From: Paraescarpia echinospica
Taxonomy: Eukaryota > Annelida > Polychaeta > Sabellida > Siboglinidae
NCBI GenBank assembly: GCA_020002185.1
Contig: CM034544.1
Coordinates: 1,848,116 to 1,912,115 of the forward strand
Reading direction: 5' to 3'
DNA length: 64,000 nucleotides
A model generated the notes under the pieces. The model was not told the DNA's origin. It made no database searches and saw only the letters and a list, made by a program, of their open reading frames with translations. This document shows, piece by piece, positions 31,461 through 44,066 of this stretch. Each line of letters starts with the position of its first letter. The first letter of the stretch is position 1. Both the position numbers and the translations under genes were made by a program.

Positions 31461-33000
31461 GTAAGCCATAAAATAAGCACGTACCCGAGCACCCAGTCAC
31501 CGTAGCACGTTCGAGGGAGGAGGCGATTGTTTTGCACCTTTGCATCACCACCGCTGTTTGCATCTTTGATTGACCACACCTGCACGAAACCTGCACTGTT
31601 ATAATGAAACAATGCGAATTGCAGCCCTGTCGGATGAAATAAAGACGGCCAGTTGTGATTTTTGCTTGACGCTTGTTTGCGGCATTAACATGTTTTTATG
31701 TTTTAACGCAGTGGTGTATTGTGCTTTATCTACAAATTGCGCTGATTTGGTCGTTTTGTGAAATTGTGTTGATTTACGCCGTGTGATTAAGTACTGTCAC
31801 GCGGATTTCTTACAAAAACCGCTTCTGTACAAAATCAGTGTTTTCCGAAAGCCTGGATGCTTCAATGAAATGTCAACATGAAGCAGTGGCTTAGTCATCT
31901 TTAGTTAACCTCTCATTAACTACATAATTGTTCATAAGCAGGTTACAGTAATACTGTATTCGACCTATTAAGTGTACATGGTACTGTTTGTAATCACAAT
32001 CTTGACTCATAGATGTCATTCTCTCTTCACCAAAATCAAGGCCCAGCAATAGAATAAAATAGAATAGAATAGAACTTTATTTTGATCACAATATACATTT
32101 CTGAATATATTTACAATGGATTACAAAAAAACAATACTGCAACCGAGGAGATCCTCTGGAAACCCCAAGAGGCTTATGTCGAGGACCAACCACCTGGACA
32201 ATCACCATTATATCAGTCAGGTTCCTTATTCCATAAAACTACAACGTAACATTAAAACAGTACATTCAACTGGAAAAAGGTGAATAGTATATACATGAAT
32301 AGGTGTTTTTTATAAATGAAATTGGTTGTCTGCTAAGGAAAGAAAGAAATAAAGTTACATATTAAGACATGGTATACTTTTTTGACTAGATTAAAGGTTA
32401 AACATCAGATATACATTGAATAAAACAAAAAATTGAATCACCTACAAAACCATGACAAATTACGGTAGGTTATGAGTAGAATTTAAAATATAAAATAAGT
32501 TCCAACAAGTTCCACCCTTATCAGCATGCAAACTTCTGTGCTATGACATCCTTTTGGACACACATATATAAATGGCTCTTAGTACCAGCTCAGTGCTGTT
32601 ATTAAGGAAGGTAGACGTCATACTTACCACTTGTTACCCACATTTCAAATGCATGTTGAATATGACTGGTTGACCAAAATGTACTTCTCTAACATTGAGT
32701 GACACTTGTTATCAATGGAGACTATTGTTATTTATAAAACAAAGTAACACCATCTGAAAGAAAACTGGCAATTTTTTTCACCTGATGGAACAATTTTTGT
32801 CAAATGTGCACCTTTAGTGGTATATATGACTTTTTATGCACTCAGATATTTTTTATAAGGGTACACTTTTCCATGTGAACATTTTAAAGTGCTTAGTAGG
32901 TCAGTAGGCTTAAAGTTACCTAGGCTAGGTAACTTTAATAAGCTTAAAAGTGAATTTGTGATCCTTGCAAAAGCGTATGTAAATACATAATTAGATGCTA
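31461..33000. other. Intron segment downstream of the alternative exons
   Basis: Unique AT-rich sequence. At 32050-32110 an (AATAG)n run followed by AACTTTATTTTGATCACAAT looks like the reversed 3' tail of a dispersed element. No other feature is seen. Confidence 0.5.
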
Positions 33001-33120
33001 TTCAGTGATACTATAGAAAACTTCGTATAGAATTAGATGCTATTCAGTGATACTATAGAAAGCGTCGTATAGAATTAGATGCTATTCAGTGATGCTATAG
33101 AAAACGTCGTATATAGTTAG
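33000..33120 (+). repeat. 44-bp repeat, 3 copies
   Basis: Three copies of AATTAGATGCTATTCAGTGA followed by TACTATAGAAA(A/G)C(T/G)TCGTAT(A)G. Confidence 0.9.
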
Positions 33121-33167
33121 TTTTGTACTCGAGTCATTGTAGAATTACTAGTTTTTGATGTACATAT

Positions 33168-35505
33168 TTGCAAATGTTTAGTCAATACATAATCAACTGT
33201 GAGCTTACTGTACGTAGTTATTCCTCCATACCGTAAAACTACACTTTGGTACGGATAGTCTGACTGCCAAATGTTTAGTCAATACATAATCAACTGTGAG
33301 CTTACTATACGTAGTTATTCCTCCATACTGTAAAATTACACTTTGGTATGGATAGTCTGACTGCCAAATGTTTAGTCAATACATAATCAACTGTGAGCTT
33401 ACTGTACGTAGTTATTCCTCCGTACTGTAAAACTACACTTTGGTACGGATAGTCTGACTGCCAAATGTTTAGTCAATACATAATCAACTGTGAGCTTACT
33501 ATACGTAGTTATTCCTCCGTACTGTAAAATTACACTTTGGTATGGATAGTCTGACTGCCAAATGTTTAGTCAATACATAATCAACTGTGAGCTTACTATA
33601 CGTAGTTATTCCTCCGTACTGTAAAATTACACTTTGGTATGGATAGTCTGACTGCCAAATGTTTAGTCAATACATAATCAACTGTGAGCTTACTGTACGT
33701 AGTTATTCCTCCGTACTGTAAAACTACACTTTGGTACGGATAGTCTGACTGCCAAATGTTTAGTCAATACATAATCAACTGTGAGCTTACTGTACGTAGT
33801 TATTCCTCCGTACTGTAAAACTACACTTTGGTACGGATAGTCTGACTGCCAAATGTTTAGTCAATACATAATCAACTGTGAGCTTACTGTACGTAGTTAT
33901 TCCTCCATACCGTAAAACTACACTTTGGTATGGATAGTCTGACTGCCAAATGTTTAGTCAATACATAATCAACTGTGAGCTTACTGTACGTAGTTATTCC
34001 TCCGTACTGTAAAACTACACTTTGGTACGGATAGTCTGACTGCCAAATGTTTAGTCAATACATAATCAACTGTGAGCTTACTGTACGTAGTTATTCCTCC
34101 GTACCGTAAAACTACACTTTGGTATGGATAGTCTGACTGCCAAATGTTTAGTCAATACATAATCAACTGTGAGCTTACTGTACGTAGTTATTCCTCCGTA
34201 CTGTAAAACAACACTGTGGTACGGATAGTCTGACTGCCAAATGTTTAGTCAATACATAATCAACTGTGAGCTTACTGTACGTAGTTATTCCTCCATACTG
34301 TAAAACTACACTTTGGTACGGATAGTCTGACTGCCAAATGTTTAGTCAATACATAATCAACTGTGAGCTTACTGTACGTAGTTATTCCTCCATACTGTAA
34401 AACTACACTTTGGTACGGATAGTCTGACTGCCAAATGTTTAGTCAATACATAATCAACTGTGAGCTTACTGTACGTAGTTATTCCTCCATACCATAAAAC
34501 TACACTTTGGTATGGATAGTCTGACTGCCAAATGTTTAGTCAATACATAATCAACTGTGAGCTTACTGTACATAGTTATTCCTCCGTACTGTAAAACTAC
34601 ACTTTGGTACGGATAGTCTGACTGCCAAATGTTTAGTCAATACATAATCAACTTTGAGCTTACTGTACGTAGTTATTCCTCCGTACTGTAAAACTACACT
34701 TTGGTATGGATAGTCTGACTGCCAAATGTTTAGTCAATACATAATCAACTGTGAGCTTACTGTACGTAGTTATTCCTCCGTACTGTAAAACTACACTTTG
34801 GTACGGATAGTCTGACTGCCAAATGTTTAGTCAATACATAATCAACTGTGAGCTTACTATACGTAGTTATTCCTCCATACCGTAAAACTACACTTTGGTA
34901 TGGATAGTCTGACTGCCAAATGTTTAGTCAATACATAATCAACTGTGAGCTTACTGTACGTAGTTATTCCTCCGTACTGTAAAACTACACTTTGGTATGG
35001 ATAGTCTGACTGCCAAATGTTTAGTCAATACATAATCAACTGTGAGCTTACTATACGTAGTTATTCCTCCGTTCTGTAAAATTACACTTTGGTATGGATA
35101 GTCTGACTGCCAAATGTTTAGTCAATACATAATCAACTGTGAGCTTACTGTACGTAGTTATTCCTCCATACTGTAAAACTACACTTTGGTACGGATAGTC
35201 TGACTGCCAAATGTTTAGTCAATACATAATCAACTGTGAGCTTACTGTATGTAGTTATTCCTCCGTACTATAAAATTACACTTTGGTATGGATAGTCTGA
35301 CTGCCAAATGTTTAGTCAATACATAATCAACTTTAAGCTTACTGTACATAGTTATTCCTCCATACCGTAAAACTACACTTTGGTATGGATAGTCTGACTG
35401 CCAAATGTTTAGTCAATACATAATCAACTGTGAGCTTACTGTACGTAGTTATTCCTCCATACTGTAAAACTACACTTTGGTACGGATAGTCTGACTGCCA
35501 AATTC
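33168..35505 (+). repeat. 97-bp satellite with an internal hairpin, 24 copies
   Basis: The unit runs TGTTTAGTCAATACATAATC, AACTGTGAGCTTACTGTACG, TAGTTATTCCTCCGTACTGT, AAAACTACACTTTGGTACGG, ATAGTCTGACTGCCAAA. TCCGTAC and GTACGGA are 7-bp inverted arms around a 17-base loop. In many copies both arms change together to TCCATAC/GTATGGA. It fills the intron between the alternative exon cluster and exon 13. Confidence 0.95.
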
Positions 35506-36960
35506 TGCACTGCCAAATTCTTATTATCACAGTGATGCCAATGTGAATTAATACAAATTATACTCAATAGGTGGTGCCACTGTACCAATTGTTAGATGGT
35601 GATGGTCAACCTAGCACTCTGCCATACATAATGCTATACATGATGAGGGTTTTCAGACCTTTGCGCTCACCCGTTTTCTACATACTGTGATTTTGGTGAA
35701 ATAATGTGTCTGAACTTGGAGAATAAGAGTGGACTACATTAAAACTGCCAGATTTGTTGGCAGCCATGCCTTGTTCTTGTGCTATTTGTCCCAGCTCGTA
35801 GACACTATCTTGAAATTTGTTACATGTAAGTAGAAAAACTCTACTGTAGAGAAATATTAAGTGTGTGTCCAGCGCAATTTCAAAGGATGAGCGTCTCAAG
35901 CGTTGCGAATACGAATAGTTTTTGTGTGAAAAATACTGTGTTGATTTGCATCCTTAAAAATATTGCTTGACCACTTGTTTGCTTGAACACATTAAGTGCT
36001 CATAAATTAAGAATCACGCTTTGTTGATAAATTGTGCCATACTTAAAGCTGCTTCAAGTTTGTCTAAGGTATTTGTTTGGATGATGTGGTAATTGCATAC
36101 TGCCTGTTCTGTAGATGTATTGCACATGTAGGGCTACAGTAGTTTTAGTCTAACCTGCCTTTTCTTATCTTCCTGACGACTTGCCTGAACCTAGTTCCGT
36201 GTGCTGCAATTTTCATTATCATAATATTTTATTTAGTTGTAATATTGTCTGAATAAATTACATTTCTTGCATATGTATAAATGCAGTGCTGCATTGTAAA
36301 ATATTACAACAAACCTGCCTACCTGTAAGCCATATTGCTTTGATTTGTATTTTATTGTATATCTGCATTCTATTTCAACATGACAATTTGTGGTAGAATA
36401 CAATTGCTTAATACTCTCTCCTCAATAGATTTAGTTTGTCGCGATTCAGGTTCAGTTAAGACCAAACAGGTGTAATTAGTTAAGTAAGTTTAATCAGAGT
36501 ATGTAAAATCATTAAATAATATTTACCATCATCATTGCATTGGATAACTTGTGAAACTGAATAGTTTTATCTTATAGTATTTAAAAGATAAGCATCTTTT
36601 GTCATTTTTCTAATAATAATACTAATTTGTCTGAAACTTTTACCAAAAGTGAAGAATTAATTTGTACAAAGGAGATAACGTGACACGGCTGATACTAGAG
36701 GCTAGATTTTTGGCAGATTATTTTATAAAATGAGGGAAAAACAGTTTGAGGAGGGAATTTTAAGTTGTTATTGCACAAATGGATTGATTGGTATATTTGT
36801 TAAAATTAAAGTGACTGTATTAATTAGACTCATCTTTTAATGTTGGGTATTTGTTTTAATGTACAGTGTTTGTTTTAATGTACAGTGTTATGTAAGAGTC
36901 ATTATAATATGATTATAATGTGATGTAGTTAGTTACAGTGCAACATACTATACATTTTAC
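35506..36960. other. AT-rich intron segment
   Basis: Unique AT-rich DNA with only short chance open frames. I see no RNA gene, array or recognisable element. Confidence 0.6.
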
Positions 36961-37320
36961 ATACATATAAATTACGTATCTTCATCTGTATACACCCACA
37001 CGTACGCACACATACACACATGCACGTACATATATGTAAACTGATGCATGTGCAAAGATACATGCATGTACACACATAATGCCACGCACACACACAAACA
37101 CACACAAACAAACACATATACACTCATACGCACGCATACACGCGCACACCTGCACACACTCACACACACTCGCCCACATGCACACGCAAACACACACACC
37201 CAGACACACACACACACACACGCACACACACGTCCACACGCACACACAAACACACACAGGCACACACACACGCCCACACGCACACACGCACAGACACACA
37301 CACACATACACCCTCTTTAC
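36961..37320 (+). repeat. (CA)n-rich low-complexity tract
   Basis: ACACAC, ACGCAC and ACACAAAC runs ending about 115 bp before exon 13. Open frames on both strands here are artefacts of the repeat. Confidence 0.9.
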
Positions 37321-37436
37321 ACCAACACATAACTTCACATTGTAACAATAATAGATACATGACATGCTGTGCCTGAACAAGTTGTAACCCATTACATAAG
37401 ACACAGCTGTAACCATCCACCATCTCCCACCATCAG

Positions 37437-37723
37437 GCGATGGTAACTTCATCAAACAGCTGATGAACTTCGACAAAGACAACATCTCTGACCGTGTCCT
37501 CAAGAAGATTGGTCAGTACTGCGCGCAGGCTGACTTCCAGCCTGAGATCATTGGTCGCGTGTCCCTGGCCGCTAAGTCTCTGTGTATGTGGGTGAGGGCC
37601 ATGGATATGTACGGTCGCATCTACCGCGTGGTGGAGCCAAAACGACAGCGTCTACAGGGAGCCATGTCGAACCTTCATGAGAAACAGACACAGCTGCAGG
37701 ACGCCAAGGATAAGTTGGCAGAG
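37437..37723 (+). CDS. DNAH2: DNAH2 exon 13: rest of the microtubule-binding domain, stalk coiled coil 2
   Basis: Completes Gly (or Ser after copy A), then DGNFIKQLMNFDKDNISDRV, LKKIGQYCAQADFQPEIIGR, VSLAAKSLCMWVRAMDMYGR, IYRVVEPKRQRLQGAMSNLH and a helical end KLAE (residues 529-624). NFxKDNIxDxxLKKI..Y and S.AAKSLCMWVRAM are conserved MTBD segments; VEPKR begins the descending stalk helix. It is constant after whichever copy of exon 12 is used. The acceptor is CACCATCAG and the donor is GTGAGC. Confidence 0.97.
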
Positions 37724-37984
37724 GTGAGCGATCAGTTCTGGCGATTAGTTCTCTCAAGTAATCAGCTCACAAAGATCATCATTAAACATAATTATTTATC
37801 TCAAATAATGAGTTAAAAAAAAAATTCTAAATTAAATTAAAATATTGGTTTCAAAAAATAATAAAATATCACTTTCAAAACGGAATACAAATAACTGTTT
37901 CCAAAACGGAAAATATATTCTGGTTTCAAAACTGAATAATTTACTGGTTTCAAAAGAGAATGAAAGTACCAGTGGGTGGCATAG
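37724..37984. other. Short unique intron segment
   Basis: AT-rich with several GGTTTCAAAA(A/C) motifs at 37845-37955, a loose 25-35-bp repeat. Nothing else is seen. Confidence 0.5.
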
Positions 37985-40900
37985 GATCGTAGAGAGCCCT
38001 GCATTGTTGTGTTGTCCCAGTGTGACTGGTGGTGAAGGCTTGAGTGTCTCTGACAGGTGGTGAAGGCTTGAGTGTCTCTGACAGGTGGTGAAGGCTTGAG
38101 TGTCTCTGACAGGTGGTGAAGGCTTGAGTGTCTCTGACAGGTGGTGAAGTGTTGAGTGTCTCTGACAGGTGATGAAGTGTTAAGTGTCTCTGACAGGTGG
38201 TGAAGGCTTGAGTGTCTCTGACAGTTGGTGAAGTGTTGAGTGTCTCTGACAGATGGTGAAGTGTTGAGTGTCTCTGACAGGTGGTGAAGGCTTGAGTGTC
38301 TCTGACAGGTGGTGAAGTGTTGAGTGTCTCTGACAGGTGGTGAAGTGTTGAGTGTCTCTGACAGGTGATGAAGTGTTAAGTGTCTCTGACAGGTGGTGAA
38401 GGCTTGAGTGTCTCTGACAGTTGGTGAAGTGTTGAGTGTCTCTGACAGATGGTGAAGTGTTGAGTGTCTCTGACAGGTGGTGAAATGTTGAGTGTCTCTG
38501 ACAGGTGGTGAAGTGTTGAGTGTCTCTGACAGGTGGAGAAGTGTTCAGTGTCTCTGACAGGTGGTGAAGTGATGAGTGTCTCTGACAGGTGGTGAAGTGT
38601 TAAGTGTCTCTGACAGGTGGTGAAGTGTTGAGTGTCTCTGACCGGTGGTGAAATGTTGAGTGTCTCTGACAGATGGTGAAGGCTTGAGTGTCTCTGACAG
38701 GTGGTGAAGTGTTGAGTGTCTCTGACAGGTGGTGAAGTGATGTGTGTCTCTGACTGGTGGTGAAGTGTTGAGTGTCTCTGACAGATGGTGAAGGCTTGAG
38801 TGTCTCTGACAGGTGGTGAAGTGATGAGTGTCTCTGACAGGTGGTGAAGTGTTGAATGTGTCTGACAGGTGGTGAAGTGTTAAGTGTCTCTGACAAGTGG
38901 TGAAGTGTTGTGTATCTCTGGCTGGTGGTGAAGTGTTAAGTGTCTCTGACAGCTGGTGAAGTGTTGAGTATCTCAGACAGGTAGTGAAGTGTTAAGTGTC
39001 TCTGACAGGTGGTGAAGTGTTAAGTGTCTCTGACAGGTGGTGAAGTGTTGAGTATCTCTGGCTGGTGGTGAAGTGTTGAGTGTCTCTGACAGGTGGTGAA
39101 GTGTTAAGTGTCTCTGACAGGTTGTGAAATGTTGAGTGTCTCTGGCTGGTGGTAAAGTGTTGACTGTCTCTGACAGGTGGTTAAGTGTCTCTGACAGATG
39201 TTGAAGTGTTGAGTGTGTCTGACAGGTGGTGAAGGCTTGAGTGTCTCTGACAGGTGGTGAAGTGTTGAGTGTCTCTGATAGATGGTGAAGTGTTAAGTGT
39301 CTCTGACAGGTGGTGAAGTGTTGAGTGTCTCTGACAGGTGGTTAAGTGTTGAGTGTGTCTGACAGGTGGTGGAGGCTTGAGTGTCTCTGACAGGTGGTGA
39401 AGTGTTGAGTGTCTCTGACAGGTGGTGAAGTGTTAAGTGTCTCTGACAGGTGGTTAAGTGTCTCTGACAGGTGGTGAAGTGTTGAGTGTCTCTGACAGGT
39501 GGTGAAGTGTTGAGTGTCTCTGACAGGTGGTGAAGTGTTGAGTATCTCTGGCTGGTGGTGAAGTGTTGAGTGTCTCTGACATGTGGTGAAGTGTTATGTG
39601 TCTCTGACAGGTGGTGAAGTATTAAGTGTCTCTGACAGGTGAAGTGTTGAGTGTCTCTGACAGGTAGTGAAGTGTTAAGTGTCTCTGACAGGTGGTGAAG
39701 TGTTGAGTGTCTCTGACAGGTGGTGAAGTGTTGAGTGTCTCTGACAGGTGGAGAAGTGTTCAGTGTATCTGACAGGTGGTGAAGTGATGAGTGTCTCTGA
39801 CAGGTGGTGAAGTGTTAAGTGTCTCTGACAGGTGGTGAAGTGATGAGTGTCTCTGACAGGTGGTGAAGTGTTAAGTGTCTCTGACAGGTGGTGAAGTGTT
39901 GAGTGTCTCTGACAGGTGGTGAAATGTTGAGTGTCTCTGACAGATGGTGAAGGCTTGAGTGTCTCTGACAGGTGGTGAAGTGTTGAGTGTCTCTGACAGG
40001 TGGTGAAGTGATGTGTGTCTCTGACTGGTGGTGAAGTGTTGAGTGTCTCTGGCAGATGGTGAAGGCTTGAGTGTCTCTGACAGGTGGTGAAGTGATGAGT
40101 GTCTCTGACAGGTGGTGAAGTATTGAGTGTGTCTGACAGGTGGTGAAGTGTTGAGTGTCTCTGACAGGTGGTGAAGTATTAAGTGTCTCTGACAGGTGAA
40201 GTGTTGAGTGTCTCTGACAGGTAGTGAAGTGTTAAGTGTCTCTGACAGGTGGTGAAGTGTTGAGTGTCTCTGACAGGTGGTGAAGTGTTGAGTGTCTCTG
40301 ACAGGTGGAGAAGTGTTCAGTGTCTCTGACAGGTGGTGAAGTGGTGAGTGTCTCTGACAGGTGGTGAAGTGTTAAGTGTCTCTGACAGGTGGTGAAGTGT
40401 TGAGTGTCTCTGACAGGTGGTGAAATGTTGAGTGTCTCTGACAGATGGTGAAGGCTTGAGTGTCTCTGACAGGTGGTGAAGTGTTGAGTGTCTCTGACAG
40501 GTGGTGAAGTGATGTGTGTCTCTGACTGGTGGTGAAGTGTTGAGTGTCTCTGACAGATGGTGAAGGCTTGAGTGTCTCTGACAGGTGGTGAAGTGATGAG
40601 TGTCTCTGACAGGTGGTGAAGTGTTGAGTGTGTCTGACAGGTGGTGAAGTGTTGAGTGTCTCTGACAGGTGGAGAAGTGTTAAGTGTCTCTGACAGGTGG
40701 TGAAGTGTTGTGTATCTCTGGCTGGTGGTGAAGTGTTAAGTGTCTCAGACAGCTGGTGAAGTGTTGAGTATCTCAGACAGGTAGTGAAGTGTTAAGTGTC
40801 TCTGACAGGTGGTGAAGTGTTAAGTGTCTCTGACAGGTGGTGAAGTGTTGAGTATCTCTGGCTGGTGGTGAAGTGTTGAGTGTCTCTGACAGGTGGTGAA

Positions 40901-41610
40901 GTGTTAAGTGTCTCTGACAGGTGGTGAAGTGTTAAGTGTCTCTGACAGGTTGTGAAATGTTGAGTGTCTCTGGCTGGTGGTAAAGTGTTGACTGTCTCTG
41001 ACAGGTGGTTAAGTGTCTCTGACAGATGTTGAAGTGTTGAGTGTGTCTGACAGGTGGTGAAGGCTTGAGTGTCTCTGACAGGTGGTGAAGTGTTGAGTGT
41101 CTCTGATAGATGGTGAAGTGTTAAGTGTCTCTGACAGGTGGTGAAGTGTTGAGTGTCTCTGACAGGTGGTTAAGTGTTGAGTGTGTCTGACAGGTGGTGA
41201 AGGCTTGAGTGTCTCTGACAGGTGGTGAAGTGTTGAGTGTCTCTGACAGGTGGTGAAGTGTTGAGTGTCTCTGACAGGTGGTGAAGTGTTGAGTATCTCT
41301 GGCTGGTGGTGAAGTGTTGAGTGTCTCTGACATGTGGTGAAGTGTTATGTGTCTCTGACAGGTGGTGAAGTATTAAGTGTCTCTGACAGGTGAAGTGTTG
41401 AGTGTCTCTGACAGGTAGTGAAGTGTTAAGTGTCTCTGACAGGTGGTGAAGTGTTGAGTGTGTCTGACAGGTGGTGAAGTGTTGAGTATCTCTGGCTGGT
41501 GGTGAAGTGTTGAGTGTCTCTGACAGGTGGTGAAGTGTTAAGTGTCTCTGACAGGTGGTGAAGTGTTGAGTGTCTCTGACAGGTGGTGAAGTGTTGAGTT
41601 TCTCTGACAG
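37985..41610 (+). repeat. 28-bp minisatellite carrying the acceptor of exon 14, about 125 copies
   Basis: The unit is GTGTCTCTGACAGGTGGTGA, AGTGTTGA. Each copy holds CTCTGACAG followed by GT, the same as the true acceptor TCTCTGACAG and first bases GT of exon 14, which terminates the array. Multi-unit blocks recur, for example those with TGATGTGTGTCTCTGACTGG at about 38735, 40005 and 40505, so duplications of several hundred bases also built it. Confidence 0.95.
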
Positions 41611-41775
41611 GTTGAGGCAAAGATGGAGCAGTTGAAGAAGGAGTACGATGAGAAGTTGGCGCAGAAGGAGGAGTTGAGGAAGAAAGCAGAACACACAGAG
41701 ATGATGCTCGACCGCGCCTCTAAACTGGTGGAAGGACTCGCTGGGGAGAGAGAGAGGTGGGAGTTGACAGTGGAG
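41611..41775 (+). CDS. DNAH2: DNAH2 exon 14: stalk coiled coil 2
   Basis: Reads VEAKMEQLKKEYDEKLAQKE, ELRKKAEHTEMMLDRASKLV, EGLAGERERWELTVE (residues 625-679). L...YDEKLAQKEELRKK and LVxGLAGExxRW are conserved in the descending stalk helix. It is the exon whose acceptor is the last unit of the 28-bp array. The donor is GTAAGG. Confidence 0.97.
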
Positions 41776-41945
41776 GTAAGGAGAGTGAGGGAGAGGGGGA
41801 GGGAGTGAGATAAAGGGGCAGGAGAGAGGAAGAGAGAGGGATGGAAGGAATAAGAGAGGGAGGGAGAGAGAAGGATGGAAGGAAGGGATAGGGGAAGAGA
41901 GATGGAGGGAGGGGGAGAGAGAGGGAAGGATAAGAGAGGAAGAAA
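41776..41945 (+). repeat. GA-rich purine tract
   Basis: GAGAGAGGAAGGGA-like low-complexity DNA that begins at the donor of exon 14. The exon end itself (GGGGAGAGAGAGAGG) is similarly purine-rich, so the tract looks like an extension of exon-edge sequence. Confidence 0.8.
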
Positions 41946-42295
41946 TGGTTCTAATTGTGGAGGCAGTCTATTTTGTTTTATGCACACTTTAAATTCCAGA
42001 TTTTTTAAAAATTCCTTTGTTATTTTGCATTGTCTTTGTTGTGGACAAAGGTCTTATATTTCAAAGTTTCTGTTTTTAAAATGAATCATTCGTAAGCGCT
42101 GTGCTATTGCAAAAAAATATCTATTATGAAACTATGTTTTTCAGAATTACATTAAATTAGTGACATCATCACCTGTAACCTCACATGACTGCACATATTA
42201 TGTAGTAACACAGTCATAATTACATAATTCATAAAATAATCATATGATGATCATGTTAGTGCAAAGAAATCTAAACGTGTAAGTCATGTAGGGCA
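41946..42295. other. AT-rich intron segment
   Basis: Unique sequence. I see nothing in it. Confidence 0.6.
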
Positions 42296-42610
42296 TGCAC
42301 TGTGTTGTGAAGTGCAGTGGCTTGAGCATTGGATTGTCAACCTAGAGAACCCGGTTTCAAATCCTGTGCCGCTGTGTTGAACCTTGGACAAGCTTGGTCA
42401 GTCTAAGTTGCTCCAGTTCACTCAGTTGTATGAATGAGTACCTGGGCATATATAGCAGCGGATGTTTGAGTACAAATACTCTTTGTGCTTTGATTGCAGT
42501 GTGGCTGAATTCTTCCCTTCGATTGAACAGGGAATTAAGTGTAAACCACTCTGATCAATCCTCAGGACTGTATACTGCAATATATACAAACTTACTGTTT
42601 ACTTTTGTAT
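42296..42610 (+). mobile_element. tRNA-derived SINE upstream of exon 15
   Basis: Begins TGTTGTGAAGTGCAGTGGCT (A-box-like) with GGTTTCAAATCC (B-box-like), followed by GCCGCTGTGTTGAACCTTGG and a tail with AAACTTACT. The copy at 63030-63350 matches it along its length, including GAAGTGCAGTGGCT and GATTGAACAGG. The two define one SINE family of about 310 bp. It ends about 50 bp before exon 15. Confidence 0.75.
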
Positions 42611-42658
42611 CTTGCGATCTTGTGCACATTTTGAGTGGGCAACTATTTGGTGTGACAG

Positions 42659-42784
42659 GATCTGGAGGAGCGGATGGGTTACCTCATCGGTGATGTCCTT
42701 ATTGCGTCTGCGTTCCTCTCCTACATTGGACCCTTCCTCTCTAACTACCGCGAGAACCTCGTCATTAAGAAGTGGCTGGTTGAG
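42659..42784 (+). CDS. DNAH2: DNAH2 exon 15: stalk to AAA5 junction
   Basis: Reads DLEERMGYLIGDVLIASAFL, SYIGPFLSNYRENLVIKKWL, VE (residues 680-721). GD.L..AAFLSY.GPF...YR is the conserved start of AAA5 after the stalk. The acceptor is TGTGACAG and the donor is GTACGTG. Confidence 0.97.
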
Positions 42785-42794
42785 GTACGTGTAT

Positions 42795-43385
42795 ACACAC
42801 TCAGTCTCACTCATCACTCACTCACTCACTCATCACTCACTCACCCACTCACTCACTCATCACTCACCCACTCACTCACCCACTCACTCACTCATCACTC
42901 ACCCACTCACTCACTCATCACTCACTCACTCACTCACTCACTCACTCACTCATCACTCACCCACCCACCCACCCACTCACTCATCACTCACTCACTCACT
43001 CATCACTCACTCACTCACTCACTCACCCACCCACTCACTCACCCACTCACTCACTCACTCATCCACCAACCCATCCACCCACCCACTCATCCACCCACCT
43101 ACTCACTCACTCACTCATCCACCCACTCACTCATCCACCCACCCACTCATCCACCAACCCACTCATCCACCAACCCACTCATCCACCCACCCACTCATCC
43201 ACCCACCAGCCCGCCCACCTACCCACACATCCACACACCCACACACCCACCCATCCACCCAGTCACCTACCCATCCACCTTCCCACACATCCACACACCC
43301 ACACACCCACCCACCCACCCAGTCACCTACCCATCCACCTACCCACTCATCCACTCATCCACACACCCACCCAGTCACATCACAG
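42795..43385 (+). repeat. (CACT/CACC/CATC)n tetranucleotide tract
   Basis: About 590 bp of CACT, CACC and CATC units, starting ten bases after the donor of exon 15 and ending about 30 bp before exon 16. It fills nearly the whole intron. Long Thr/Ser/His/Pro frames across it are artefacts. Confidence 0.95.
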
Positions 43386-43412
43386 ACTGTCACATCCCCA
43401 TTGATGCTGTAG

Positions 43413-43481
43413 GTGCGCCGCCTCGAGGTGCCGTGCAGTCCCAACTTTGACTTCTGCCAGTTCATGGTGAAACCCACTCAG
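43413..43481 (+). CDS. DNAH2: DNAH2 exon 16: AAA5, 23-codon exon
   Basis: Reads VRRLEVPCSPNFDFCQFMVK, PTQ (residues 722-744). The family has W...(V/I)P.SP.F....FL.(N/D)PT.VR.WNI..GLPSDAFS, and the next exon supplies VREWNIRGLPSDAFS. The acceptor is GATGCTGTAG and the donor is GTAAGG. Confidence 0.95.
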
Positions 43482-44066
43482 GTAAGGTCCAGACGGATTA
43501 GACAAGATCATACACAGGGGAACCTCATTAATATGATCACTTTGATCCCTAGTGCATCTAAATTAACAAGTCATTCATGCCAATAGTAAATAATAGGAAC
43601 GTTTAGAAATATTCCCACGCAATTTTGTCCAGGTGCCAACATCTCCAGATTATCTACTCTTAGATTAAAGGCGTTCCATTGTGTGTTTCCGGTTACACAT
43701 TCCCAGAATGTAAGGTGGATATGTAGGATAGGTTTGCTTTATTTGGGTCATTTCCTGGTTGGACATAGTTTGTAGTAAGTAGGCATTTCTGTATTTTCGT
43801 ATGAAAAGTGTTTTTACTTTGAAAGCGCCGTAGCTGACTGTCACACTGATGAGATCATGCACTGTGCTATTCTTGGCGTAGTGAGTATTGTCATAAGACA
43901 AGGCTTCAAATCCCAAACAGTGAAAATGTCACCGAATATTTCTTGAGTCTAATAAAGGATGAACATGTTGTGTGTCTGTACAACATCAGCACCGACCACT
44001 GCCACTCTCCAGACGGACGTTTGGAGTTAGATGTGTACATATATATGAATTGGTCTCTGGTTTCAG
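43482..44066. other. Intron, nothing recognised
   Basis: Unique sequence of mixed composition. I see no repeat or RNA gene. Confidence 0.6.

Noticed and set aside
36929..37503. Cys/Val-rich and His/Thr-rich frames on both strands
   Set aside because: Produced by the CA-rich tract before exon 13.
42612..43450. Long Thr/Ser/His/Pro-rich frames
   Set aside because: Produced by the (CACT/CACC)n tract of the intron between exons 15 and 16.
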